From positions 558,001-622,000 of the forward strand of contig JPHH03000001.1 in assembly GCA_000750105.3 (NCBI GenBank): a stretch of 64,000 nucleotides of DNA. The letters run 5' to 3'. The stretch is from Tolypocladium sp. Sup5 PDA-1. Lineage: Eukaryota > Ascomycota > Sordariomycetes > Hypocreales > Ophiocordycipitaceae. Below are positions 1 to 11,730 of the stretch, piece by piece (position 1 is the first letter of the stretch; each line of letters opens with the position of its first letter). A model generated the notes under the pieces. That model made no database searches, was not told the DNA's origin, and saw only the letters and a program-made list of their open reading frames with translations. The translations under genes and the position numbers were made by a program.

Positions 1-3000
1 GCAGGCTTGCCTGCGGGAGAACCGCTTCAATGTGGGCCGACTGTGTCCAGACTCCAGACTCAGGCCACCGAGTGCCCAATGTTGCCCTCCTTTCGTTGGG
101 CAAATTGGCACGCTGTTGGCCGCTCCTGGATAGAGATGTGGTGTATGTACGCACTACCAACGGAGGAGTGCTATCTCGTAGCTCAGGTGGTAGCCCTTGA
201 CCCGCGACCCGCTCGCGTTCGCGAGTTTGACATTCTGAGCTGGCCGAGACGCGAGGGGACGACGTTCTGGCCTGGTGGCGCTCCGCTGTTCTCTCCACTT
301 GAGGGGCGGCGAGGCGAAGAACCTGAATCGAAGCCAGCCTGGACATGCATTGTGTCTGGAGACGGCACGTCACGAGAAAGCCGTTTTTGGAGGCGTCAGA
401 AACTGCCCGCAATATGTACCGGCTCAAACCTGGAACATAGGCCTGTTGAAGCACAGGTTGCCGCGACCCCGCAGGCCAGGTCCGCTTCGGAGGTGTTCAA
501 CCTAGAGGCTGTCAGCCTGTCGTCCGAGGAAATTCAGGCATGAAGATTGTCGTGACAGCCATCAAGGAAGAGCGAAGCTCCCCCTGGCGCGTGTTGAGGC
601 TATTGAAGGGTGCTATAACTGCCGAAACTCAGACTCGGTCCGCTGGCGATAATTACGTATTCGCCCAAAGTGGAAAACCGTGACCTCGCCTGTGTCACGT
701 CCCTCGCCCCGAGTGCCACGAGCCAGGTCTCCAGCACTGACTGGTCCGTGTTGCGCAATCTCTGCGGGGAGACCCTTGCCCGCACAGCCGAAGTGCATGA
801 TAAACGACGCACGAACCACTGTGCAGCCACTCCGTCACTGTGATTGCAGTGCTTTAATGAGCAGCCTGGCCACGGCGTTCGCTGAAGAGGAGTCGTGGAC
901 AAGCCCAATCACCCGCTGTAATCGATCCTCTGCACCGTGCGGAGTACGGGTACGTCGTTATACGGGTTCCTGCTGTGACGAAGACTTCGGCCCAGATTCG
1001 GTAATTACTGACCCAAGACAAAGCTGGTTGGTGTACTCCGTACTTACGAGTAGGGAAAACCCGCGAAGGGGCGTCCATCTGTTTGAAAAATTGCTGCCCA
1101 GATGGATGGATGGATGGGGCCGTGGAGGGCCGTAGAGGACCGTGACGGTCGCAGAAAGGCGGTGCATTGCATTGTGATTTGTGACTGATTGACTGGCACA
1201 CGCCTGTACAAGTATGTATCAGCAAAAGGTCGGCCTTGCCGTCTTGTCTGTCATGATTTGAAATCTCGACTCGGACTGCAACGAAGTGCTTCGTATGAAT
1301 GTACGGACGTATGGGGGAGACATAGCGAATGCAGTGAGCCTCATCAATCTTCAGGAGCCCGGGACGCCATGGATCATGGCACAGGACACCGGAGGTGGTG
1401 CATGCGCGGGTGCGTTGTGCATGCTCTGGCTTGCGCTGGCTGGGCCGGGAGCCCGGACGGCGGAGGAGTCTCGAATCTAAGATGCGGTCGGCAATGTCAC
1501 GTCATGGCCGGCAACTGGCGAGTGATGGACATTGCTCATGCAGCTCGCCTGGGTTGAGGCGCAAATCATTGGGCGTGGCCCAGGTCGTGTCCACCAAAGA
1601 AACACCTGGTGACCTCTGGTCCGCGGTAGGATGCTCTAGTTTCGCCGGCAATTGCATGCCTCTCGTCTCAGGGTTGGATACAGGATGGCATCGGTGCTGT
1701 CGCCGAGGGCGGAAGACTGCGCTGAGGCGTTTGTTCATCAATATCCCTCGCGAAACTGCACTGTGGGGTGCTTCGTGTCGGAAAACCTGCGCCCCAGTGC
1801 GCGTCGGCGCGATGGCTGGAAGTATTATTAGTGGCAGCGGGCCGCAAGAGCAGTACGTACGACCCACACAGGGTGCTTGGTGCCAACTGCCAGGGCATCA
1901 AGCGACAGTGGGAGGCCGGGAGATGATCCTCGTGGAGGATTGGCGCATTCAAGTCAAGAGCACTGACTCGACGGCAGCAGACGAGGGGTTTCTCTGGCCA
2001 ATGCTGAAGCTGTCCGGGGCAGTCCGTGTACCGATTGGGCAACAAATGTCGTCGGACTGGCCAATGCGAGCCAGCAGAGCTGTTGCGGAGAGTAGAACGC
2101 ACCAAGTCCCCGTCCCCAGATGCCAGACCCAAGGTCAAGCGAGCTGAACGAATGAATCGTGCGAGTGCAGCCTGGCCACCGACTGGCTTTTGGCAGTTTG
2201 CGGAGTTCGGATGGTTGTTTGGTGCACGCTAGCGAACGGCGAACCAGGCTGTCGGCGCATCTGGGGTTTCCTTGCGCGCGGATAGTCGATGTATGCCCAG
2301 TTGCGTGACTGGACGAGCCTGGCGTTGTGGGCGTGCAAGGCGTGATAGGCTTGGACCTCAGTCTTGTAAGTGACACATCCATGCCATGCTTCGCAATCCA
2401 TCCAATATCATGGTGCTCTTTGGCGTCCGCACCTGTATCATCCACCCCGCGTGTCTAGCTGCAGCCGGAACATCGCACCTCTATCAAGGTCCCGTCCAGT
2501 GCTTTCTCGTGCCATGCTTGTGCGTCAAGCGTGCTGTTTGCTGCTGAACAACGCCGGGAGCACGGCTTTCCGGCCTCGCCGCCAACCACGATCCGACCCG
2601 ATGGGCGCTGGAGCTGGAGCCAACGGCCGCTCCATGTGCATTTCCACCGATGTAGCACTGGCGGGCCACGCGGAGGCGTTTGTGCCGACGAGTGACGAAG
2701 TCCCAATGCCCCGTAGGGGGCACAGCCAGCGTCGCTGCGGTTGTGTTGCAGGTGGCCGTGTCTCACGACAGCCGCCAGCAGACCGCCGCAGCCGACGGGA
2801 GCGAGCGAGGCAGATAGTCCGGACTACGGAGCGCAGTAGGCGTTGATTGTGCCGTCTCTGGGACGCTGAATCGCCGCCACGTCGAGCGCCACTTGACGCT
2901 GGCTCCACGCCACCGCTCCCCCATGGCCGTTGCTAGCCCTGCTGGCCACCGTTAACACGGTGTTTTCCTAGGCGGCGGCCGCGGCGCACGCGCACTCCCG

Positions 3001-4948
3001 CTCCTCGCCTCCCCTAGGGTGGGCTGTGATTGATTGCAAGCTTGCCCCGTTGGGCGTCTTAATTAATAGTGGTGCTTGATCCGCCGAGGGGTTCTCCCGT
3101 GCCGCGCTGAGGTGCTGCGCGCGCAGTTGTTGCTTTTGCAGGAGATGGGCCGTTGGCAGCTGGCACAGAGGAGCTGGGGGTATTCGTAGTTGGTACTGTA
3201 CAGGACATACGAGCAATCGTAGATGACGGTCCATCGAGATGCTATGGTGACGATGCAAAGAGCATGGCCTGCCTCCTGGCTCCACGGAGTTGGGTTCGTC
3301 TGGCGCTCCGCATGACACCTCCCGTATTGCCCCATTGGGAAAAGGAAGTCGCGGTCGAGGTGGCCGAGCGGCGGCCCAGCCAGTCGGTCAGGGCAGGCTG
3401 GAAGGTGCGTTCAAGCTTCGGCTTGCCCTTGCAAGCTCCAAACCGAGACGGTGCAGCTTCTTCCTTCTCCATCCAGCAGTGCTTGCTTCTTCGGCACTCA
3501 GCCAGGGACCACTCAGGATGCGTATCGTAGCCCACCTCATGATCTCCAAACCTGCGCACGAGCCTTGACTCCAGCCCTCCCTACTCGTCTTTGGCCTTCG
3601 GCCCCCCAACGTCCAAGTACTCCGCGCTGCGAGGGCAATTGCTGGCACGGACGGGCGGCTGTCGGTACATCTAAACGGGCCTGCAAGGTGCTCCTAACCC
3701 ACGGCTATTCTTGTAGGAGCCAAGGACTGAACGGACTACGAGTACAGTCGAGCAACTTCGCCAAACCCGTCAGCATTGGATGGAGGCTTTGCCGGCTGGC
3801 TGGCGGCGCAACCGCGCTTCGAGGGTGCCGGCAACCAGACGAGGGTCAGGGGTGAGGGGAGGGGCGTATGCCAGAGCCAGCATCTTCCCACAGTCACCAC
3901 AGCTTTCTGGTCTCCTCGAGTCTCGACAACCTTCCGTCACCCACCCTCCCCCTGGTCTCGTCTGGAGCTCCAGCAAGTTGCCCTCCATCCATCCACACGC
4001 CCCTGGTCGGGCTAGCCTGTGTGACGGGCACTTTGCAGGGTCAACTTCGTCGTGGGTTCGCTCCCCAGCAGCTCCTCGAGCTCCAGCAACATCTCCTCGT
4101 CTTACCGTCTTTTTTCCCTCCTTCGAGTCTGGACGGGACTTGGCCGGTCGATATTCCAACTGGTGTCCGATCGCCGCGCCACCCGTTGCGCCTTGTGCGA
4201 CCGTGTCGACCTCTCGTCTGGCCGCTAGCCCTGCGATACCGTACAAGTACCAGACGGAGCGCAACCTCGGCGGCACATCCGTCCCCTACGCACGCCGTGC
4301 TACACCAGCCCGTCCGTTGTACATCCATCATCCGTCCATCCAGCTGGCGGCGGCACTGTACAGACCTCCACGTTCGTACGCACACGCCGCAGAGCCCTGG
4401 CTGTACGGAGTACGGAGTACATCACGCATCCATCCATCCAACCTCCATCCAGACCAACAAGGGGCCCGCACGTCCTTTGGCAAAAGCAGCCCAGCCCAGC
4501 CAGCGACTCGCTCCGCGCCCCACCACTCGCGCGCTGGCCCTTCCTGGATAGCTCGTTGAGAGAGCTCCCACCGGTCTGGTCTGCTGCCCAACTGCTGATC
4601 GCACTCGCCTCGTTTGCGGGCTTGGCCCCAGGATCGGGAAACCTCTCCCTCTGCCAAACCTCCTGTCCAGCTTTTGCTTCGTCCGGGGCGGCTCATGTCA
4701 TCATAGCCTACCAATCGTGCGAGGCTCCCTCACCCACCCCCATGTCCGGCCTTGTTCCTAGACTCCCGCTCTTGACGTCGAGGACCCAATAGTCGACTTC
4801 CACTCCAGCTTCCGAGCCTCACTCCCTGGGTGTCTGCTGTTTCGCCTTCAGCCCATGGCCGCCGCCCCTCCGTGGTCCCTGCTTTGCCTCTCGCCTCGTT
4901 CCTGATTATGTGTCTGTGTTCCGTGGCTGTACATCAAGCACCACAAGC
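1..4948. other. Long gene-free region upstream of a Zn2Cys6 regulator
   Basis: I see no convincing gene here. Open frames are short to moderate, overlap on both strands and show no recognisable motif or intron-exon structure. From about 3.9 kb the plus strand becomes rich in C and T and in CATC/CCATCC runs, which looks like the promoter and long pyrimidine-rich leader of the regulator starting at 4949. Copies of a TACGGAGTAC-like motif occur at about 939-955, 1033-1054 and 4402-4422. Confidence 0.6.
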
Positions 4949-5386
4949 ATGGATCCAGGACCTCCCGATGGCAAACGCCCTCGTCTCTCTTCATGGTCAG
5001 CATCCACAGCACCGGCTTCTTCTCTCCCGCATCCTCATGCCGCTTCCACGACTCATCAACACCCTCACCCGCCTCCGCCTCATCGTCCTCCTCCTCCAGC
5101 TCATCATCCTCAACACCACCCGGCCCCCAGCCCATATCAGCAGCCATACCCACCCCGCTCCGCAGAACTCGCCTCTGTCCCGCCGCCGCCTCCTCCGGCA
5201 CCTATACACGGTCATGCTCAGCAGCCGCCGACGCCGCAACATCCTGACCTCGACCGCCGCCATCACGAGCAAGAGACTCTTGCCCCGATGCAAGACCACT
5301 ACCGTCAGCAGCAGCAACAGCAACAACAACTACAACTACAACTACAACTACAGCAACAACAACAACAACAGCAGCAACAGCAACAA

Positions 5387-5427
<41 letters not shown>

Positions 5428-8400
5428 GCCTCCCTCGCCAGCGCATCCTCCTCCCTACCACCAGTACGCTTCACGAGACTCGGTTATAAAACGAGAAGTT
5501 GGCGAAGACCCTCGACGACCCAACTCTACGGGACATGCGCCAGAGCCTCTGCCACCTACACCGCACGCCGTGTCGGCTCCTCAACCTCCCGCGCCGCTCC
5601 AGCCGGTCGCGTATCAAGTCGAGGCGCAACCACGACACATGAGCTACGACAACGGGCCATCGGTGCCTCCAACCCCGGGAGTGTATCGCACCCCGACCTT
5701 TCCTCCTCCCACGCCATCACATCAGTCCTCATACGAGCCGCATGGGGGCTACCCGTCGGCAACGGAGACCTTCTACAGCGTCTACTCTTCTGTCAGCTCG
5801 GCGAAGAAGAAGAACACTCGAGCATCCCAGGTTCGACTCCCCCAGGCCGCATGTTCTGTCACGACGGTGAAAGGCTAACCCTTCACCTCAAAGGCTTGTG
5901 ACCAGTGCCGCCAGCTCAAGGCAAAATGCGACGAGACGAAACCCTGCAAGACCTGCAGGGACAAAGGCACAGAATGCAGATATAGAGACCCTGTGCCCAA
6001 AGCGTATGCAGCCTATTTAGAACCGACGGTTGCAGCAAGCGGAGTGCTAATTGTGGGCAGAACCGACAAGGCTCAGGCTGACATTTTGGAGGGCATAACA
6101 GCCATGCAGAACAGCCTCACGACGTTGGCGGAGCATGTTTACCATATGAATGACCGGATGATCAAGCTCGAGACGTCATTTTCAAGATTTTCCGGCAGCG
6201 GGCATGTCAAACCCGACCCGATATCAGATGATGAGGTCAAGGCCGTTCGATATCACTCTCCCGTGGCTGGTGGAGCGTCCGACAACCACTATTACTCCAA
6301 CGAGGTTTCTCGCGACCAAATCGTCACTCCCACGGAGCGCGCTCCTATGCGCATGATGGCTGAGGATGAGATGGAAGCAGATCCGGGCCCACCAATTCCT
6401 CCGGGAGAACCGGCTATTCCAATGAACCACACTACTCTAGCCGGGTTGCTTCTGAACTGGCCATCTATCCAAGAGATAACGAAACATCACGTCGAGAGGG
6501 AAGGCATCTATCATGTCACGGAGTTTCCGATCAGCCAAGAGCAAAACCGCGGCCTGCTGATTGTGTACGGTCGGGGCGAGGACTCGCACCCCTCCCGGCA
6601 TGCGAGGGAGCTTCCAGACCACGGCCAACTTGATATGGCTGATGACTCTTCCGACATGGCCTCGCCCTCCCCGGCCGCCGACTGGGGCCATCTAGGCGGC
6701 CTCAGTCCGAGTGACCAGGTGGAATACAGAGGTGGCGTCCTCGGCTTTGATGGCAACCCAGACTTTACCGAGTCCAAGGTTTGGATGTATGTGGAAAGTT
6801 TCAAGGAAAACATCCTGAACATGCATCCCATCATTCGGCCCAAGGTACTCGACGAATGGGTCCAGCACTTTCTAGACACTCTACCAAGGACGCATCTCAA
6901 GTCTTCGAAGCCTCAGATGTCGAAGACTTTCGCCGTCGTGCCCGGCAGCCACCCTTCAGCCGAAGCCACAGGGTCAAAGCGGAAGCGATCTCCGGGGCCT
7001 GACGGATATGACGGTCCTTCGACGCTGGGCACTGTGAGGGCGGGCAAGCCGGAGCGGTCCATCCACAACGCACTGATTCTCACCATTCTAGCTCTCGGAA
7101 AGATTTGTCTTCATCGTGACAACGTCCCAGACGCGCTCCATCATGGAGATCCACTGCCCCACGGGAGCCCTCTAAATCGAAACGGTATCCCGCCTTCGCC
7201 GATGCAGGGCTCTCCTCCGAGCTATTCTTCCCACTCCCATTCTTCAAGCCTCGCCTCGCCCAAGGAGCCGGAGCGTGGCCTCCAGAGCAGACGATCGTCT
7301 ATCCATACCCCTGGCGGCCCCCGGATCGGCTATAACCTCAAGAAGAACTACGACGTGATACCTGGCCTGGAGTACTTTGCGTTTGCTACAGATATTCTCG
7401 GAAACCATACAGGGGCCTACAAAAACATGAAGACTGTATACGCCAACATTTTTGCAGGTCTGTATCAGGGACAACTCGCGCGGCCAGTAGAGAGCTTTGC
7501 GTTTATTCATCAGGCCAACCACAAGCTGCAAGTCATCATGAGACCGTAGGTTATCTATCCCCCCCCCCCCCACTCGGTCAGCCCTAACTTGGACGCAGGA
7601 GCTTGGGCAAATTGAGAAAAATTAAGCAGAGCGCCGAGCTCATCCAAGATGCAAAATACAACCAACTCGCGTTGACGTTCTGGACGTGCTTGCAACTGGA
7701 GAGGTGAGACCTAGCATCACAGTGTTTGTTTGTTAACGGGTACTGACCGGGCATACTCCTTTTACAGCGACCTTATCGCGGAGCTCCCGTTGCCTCCGTC
7801 CGGACTCCTGTCATACGAAGATGACATGCCACATCCCAACCTGAGCCTGCTGGAGGGTGTCGACCAGAGAATACTAGACAGCTACCCCGGCCAACTCTAC
7901 CTGAGGACGCACTTGAACAGCATCCACCGCATGTTTTACGCCCCCGACGACGACGCAGACGCTGAGAAGCAGGACGACAGTAAATTCAAGAGTGTGAAGG
8001 TGGTGGCGGATGCGGTGTCTGGTATGAACTGGGTCGCGCGTCGCTATGCCTTCAAGGAGAATGATCCACCCGCAGATGACATTCTTGCGGCGAGACTGAG
8101 AGGCAAATACTGGGGGGCACAGGTCATTACGTACCGGCCATTCATCAGGATGATCTTGGAGTTCAACCACAGCCGAAAGAACCACCCGTCGAGCCCGAAC
8201 GTTCCCGCCGCGGAGTTCCGTGAGGGAATCGTCTATCCAAAGATTGCCCCTGGTGCGAAATCTTCGAAGGATCTCGACCCCGAGCTCGTTCATCTAGCAC
8301 AGAGAGGTGTGAAGGCCCTCATCGAGAGCACGAGAGCGTTCCACGGCCTCGGTGACAGGCGCCCGATTATCACCAACGTCTTTGGAACGGCACATGCGTA

Positions 8401-8802
8401 GGTTCACCATTCCTGCACAAAGACGCCCTTTTACTAACGGCTTGCAGTCAGTGGGGAAACCTCCTTGTCCTTGCAGCCGCCTACAAGGACCCTACCCTCC
8501 ACTCGAGCGTGGAGGAGGACCTCTTGCAGATGCTCTTCCAGAAGACCATACAGTTCCTGCGGCAATCTGCGACGGCGACGAGCTCACTCAGAATTGACAT
8601 GCACATACTGGAAGGTCTGCAGCGGGACTTGTTCTACGCCCATGACCCGAGAACGAACTCGAGCTTCTCGAGCAGTGCGAGCCTGCATACGCCGAAGATG
8701 CTGATGGCGGCGCCCCCTCCTATGCAGCACCCCACGGGCGACCCAGGCTTTGCGCCGGCCATGTCTCCCCATTCTCACATGGGCTTTCCACATGGCAGGT
8801 GA
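4949..8802 (+). CDS. Zn2Cys6 fungal transcription factor with polyglutamine tract
   Basis: Predicted nuclear DNA-binding regulator of about 1188 residues in six exons: 4949-5830, 5894-6003, 6061-7545, 7599-7703, 7768-8397 and 8448-8802. All junctions are GT-AG and keep frame. The N-terminal 290 residues are rich in Pro, His and Gln, with a long Gln tract interrupted by Leu-Gln repeats from about residue 120. Exon 2 opens with the zinc cluster, Cys 296, 299, 306, 312, 315 and 322 (CX2CX6CX5CX2CX6C). A likely coiled coil follows, then an acidic/serine-rich linker and a long C-terminal region resembling the fungal-specific regulatory domain. The start is the ATG in a good context (AAGCATGG); an in-frame GTG-type extension upstream is unlikely. 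The 57-nt second intron is a multiple of three with no stop. I do not recognise the specific orthologue, so target genes are unknown. Confidence 0.85.
6004..6060 (+). other. In-frame 57-nt intron of the polyQ regulator
   Basis: Donor GTATGC, branch-like GCTAAT and acceptor GGGCAG bound a 57-nt segment without a stop codon. Removal joins the Lys-Ala after the zinc cluster to a Thr-Asp-Lys run, which suits the linker of this family. Retention would add 19 residues directly behind the zinc cluster. Confidence 0.7.
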
Positions 8803-11054
8803 AGGCTCGACACGGCAAGAATTAATATGTGAATTAATTATACGGGGCGGCATCGAGGGCTCTGGAGGCTCTTGATATTCGTGCACTCAACGGCGTTGCG
8901 GACTTTGCGCCTCGGCAGTCCATACTTGGGACCTGACGACTGCATTTTCCATTTATTTTTACTTGCATGACGCTTCTACTTGCCTGAGGATGTGCTCAGG
9001 ATAATTGGATGGCCGCAAGATGCAAATGTTGCAAGGATGGACGGCCCCGTCCGTCAAACACCTCGATCTGCCACATCCATGGGGTAATACTGGTCCCTTT
9101 GAGTTTAATTCTGAGCGTGGTGCTACTGGCAACGTGGTTTCAGCCTCGTCCAGTGCCTGCTCATGGGTCGTAACACAGACGACGGCGCACGGCAAAAGGC
9201 AAATTTGTTTTGGCATGGGTGCAAACCCGATACACGGTTACTCGCATATGGGCCTCAGAGACGTACCACAACACCAGCCCAATCGCATCGGTTCAACGGG
9301 CTCTAGGTGGCTTTTTCTGTTTGGAACATGCACGTTTTTGAATGCCCTTTTTCCGATCCAAGGACGCACCTTGTTTGGCCAAGACGGGCTCGCTCGCCTT
9401 GTCGTATTGTTTGTATGTATTTTCTGGTTCTCCTTGTCTTATACCCAGGCTGGAAGCGGAGGAGATACCACGAAGAACAGCCTTCCCCAAAGGTCAGCTG
9501 CAGGCAGGGTGGACGGGAGGAGTGCAGATACGTTTTGGATATGCGGCGCGATGCATGGAGAGAGGTGGAGGGCCTTGATACAAAGACTGGTCACTTAGAC
9601 GGGGTTGGATACCAGACGCCGTTGCTTGCGACGGCCGGTTCTAAACATGACGAATGAAAGACTTGTTTAGAAGTGTACCTTGTACACATGAACGCTTTGG
9701 GCCATGAGAGTGATGAGAGTGACCTGTGTCTGCGGAAGAATTGTTCCGGCGGTCATCGAGAGCGGTTTGCAAGTTGACTGAGCTGCTCGATTTGGTGCAT
9801 GTCTTCGAGCCACCACCACAAAGGTACCCTGGCGCCGGGCTGCCTTCCTTCCGCCTCAGCTCAACATGCAAGTTTCCGCCCGATACTGCAAATCTCATGC
9901 CTGGGGTGCGTCGCTAGCGGGAACCGGTGAGATGGAGCTGGCCACTTGGGCCTTGACGCTCTTAGCCCGCGGTTACAGTGGTTTCGCGTTAGCGCAGGCG
10001 AAGAGACAATAATTACTTGCCGGCCGAGATGGCTTGGCGTGTCTCGGAGATGAGCCGACGAGGGGGATTTGCAAGTTAGGCGGCTAGGTGAGCTGAGACG
10101 AGACGGGATTGCTGTGAGTAATACTGAGTAGATGCCATTGGGGGTGTGGATAGAGAGGCTGGATGAGGATACTACGAATAGACGGGAGCATAGGAGTTGC
10201 CGGAGTTGACGAATGGTTCGGGAGTCATCTTGAGCATACTCGTAGTCGTGAGGGTAGTCGGTTGTATGGCGCAATTGCCTGGTGCCTGGGTGCTTTAGCA
10301 CATAAGATATTAGTTGGGTATCAGCAGTTGTCAGCCTGGATAAGAGGAACCTTTGTACATGGACACTTTTAGGACCTTGGCTACAACTGACAGGGACGCC
10401 AACCCTTGCGACACGTAGCAGGTGGTTGTGAATACTGGAGCAGTAGTAGTACCTAGCTTGCTCGCGTCTGCGTGGTGGTTGCGGCACGATCTTTTGGGTT
10501 GTTGGGATGCATCGTAGGCTAGAACTCCTGGCACACCACCTGTGGAATGCGATGCAGGTGTTGGTCATCAATTGGCTCTCCGCAGAACTCCTTCTGCAAA
10601 CATACTGTATAGAGTTCTGCAATCGCAACCGCTCCTCGTAACGTATTGCGGTATTTGAAAACCCCTGCAGTTGGGTGAGAAGAAACCGTCCGTTCTTACA
10701 AAGTCATGGGCGAATCCCCCGACCCCGCCCTCCTCTGCATCCTTCAGTAATGGTTCCTGTTTCTCCGTCTCTGCTTCCAACGAACCTCATTCCTGTCGCA
10801 ATGAGTCCTTTGTAGATCGATCTGACACGAGCCGGCTCGTTCGGGCCTCGTGGCTGCCACGCGCTCGCCAAGTTGGGAAGATCTCAGCATACCTTTTGGC
10901 CTAGTCCTCCCACATACCCGCTGCCTTCCTGATGCGAACCGGATGCTGCTAGAGAAGTATGCGTGCTTGTTGACGGGCTTTTAGTAGTAAATGGACCGCC
11001 ACGATGGTTCTTCTCGGGAGGAGCTGTCGAGTTGGCTGCTTCAATTCGCCTCGC
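8803..11054. other. Gene-free interval with only unsupported open frames
   Basis: This stretch holds the 3' end of the preceding regulator and then no supported gene. A plus-strand frame at 9005-9598 and a minus-strand frame at 9861-10628 are open but show no domain, no plausible splice pattern and no signal peptide. A minus-strand frame from 10780 begins with an acidic Met-Glu-Ala-Glu-Thr-Glu stretch that could be the first exon of a lost gene, but nothing downstream continues it. Confidence 0.5.
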
Positions 11055-11459
11055 AGTTACGTCGTCGTCGGCTTCTCGCAGCTCAAGAACGGCACGCCCG
11101 TCGTGCAGGGCAACCTCCCCGGCGCCGCCCACCTGCAGACCCTCCTGCGGCTCTTCTTCGAGGACGTCCTCCCCTCGCGCGCGCACCTGCCCATCCCCTT
11201 CGCCGGCGAGTCGTACGGCGGGTATCACGTGCCCGCGACGATGAAGCACATCCTCGACTCGCGCAAGGTGCGCCGGCCAGAGGCCTTTTGGGGGGATACA
11301 CGGAGCATGGTGCTCGGTGTCGGTGAGGGCGAGTGGAAGCGTAGTGAGGGCGGGCAGCTGGCGTTTCTGGCGGTGGATGGGGCGGGACATATGGTGCCGT
11401 TGGATCAGCCCGAGGTGGCGGACAAGGCGATCCAGGAGTGCATGTCCGGAGGGTGGTGA
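11055..11459 (+). pseudogene. Internally deleted serine carboxypeptidase (S10) remnant
   Basis: The frame ending at the TGA at 11457-11459 contains two hallmark blocks of peptidase family S10: the nucleophile block with Gly-Glu-Ser-Tyr-Gly-Gly (about 11204-11221), and the C-terminal block Asp-Gly-Ala-Gly-His-Met-Val-Pro-Leu-Asp-Gln-Pro carrying the catalytic His (about 11374-11410). In intact enzymes of about 450-550 residues these blocks lie over 200 residues apart with the catalytic Asp between them. Here only about 55 residues separate them, so the Asp region is missing. The usual N-terminal Trp-Leu-Asn-Gly-Gly-Pro-Gly block and a signal peptide are also absent upstream. I infer a decayed gene with both an internal and an N-terminal deletion. 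An unusual small hydrolase is possible but less likely. Confidence 0.7.
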
Positions 11460-11730
11460 TGTGGAAGTCAGCGGTAAGGTGCAGAGATGCAGAGATGCTT
11501 GGAGGAAACTAGAGAGCAATACGGCCATATAAAGGCACAATTGGACACAGTCAACATACTTGATGTGAGCAGTGAGCTCCTTCACACACAAGTACAAGTC
11601 CACATCGCGTGTTGACAAGGAAATATTGTTCAAAGTATCAAGATCCATCCCATAGAGAAGCCACATTGTATTGTATCCCACCCCGGAACGCCACTGCAAT
11701 GCAAACACAAGCATCCCAATCCCATCCCCG

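Noticed and set aside
4830..5489. Alternative plus-strand frame with an Asn/Tyr/Ser-rich tract
   Set aside because: It is the out-of-frame reading of the CAA/CAG tract. Only the frame from 4949 splices into the zinc cluster.
5821..5850. Resemblance to a tRNA T-arm (GGTTCGACTCC)
   Set aside because: It lies exactly at the exon 1/intron 1 junction of the regulator, and no acceptor or anticodon stem can be formed around it.
9005..9598. 197-codon plus-strand frame just after the polyQ regulator
   Set aside because: It probably lies in the 3' flank. It has one hydrophobic stretch but no conserved motif, no leader and no convincing start.
9861..10628. 255-codon minus-strand open frame
   Set aside because: No motif, start context or splice structure supports it; its Ser/Arg-rich composition resembles random open sequence.
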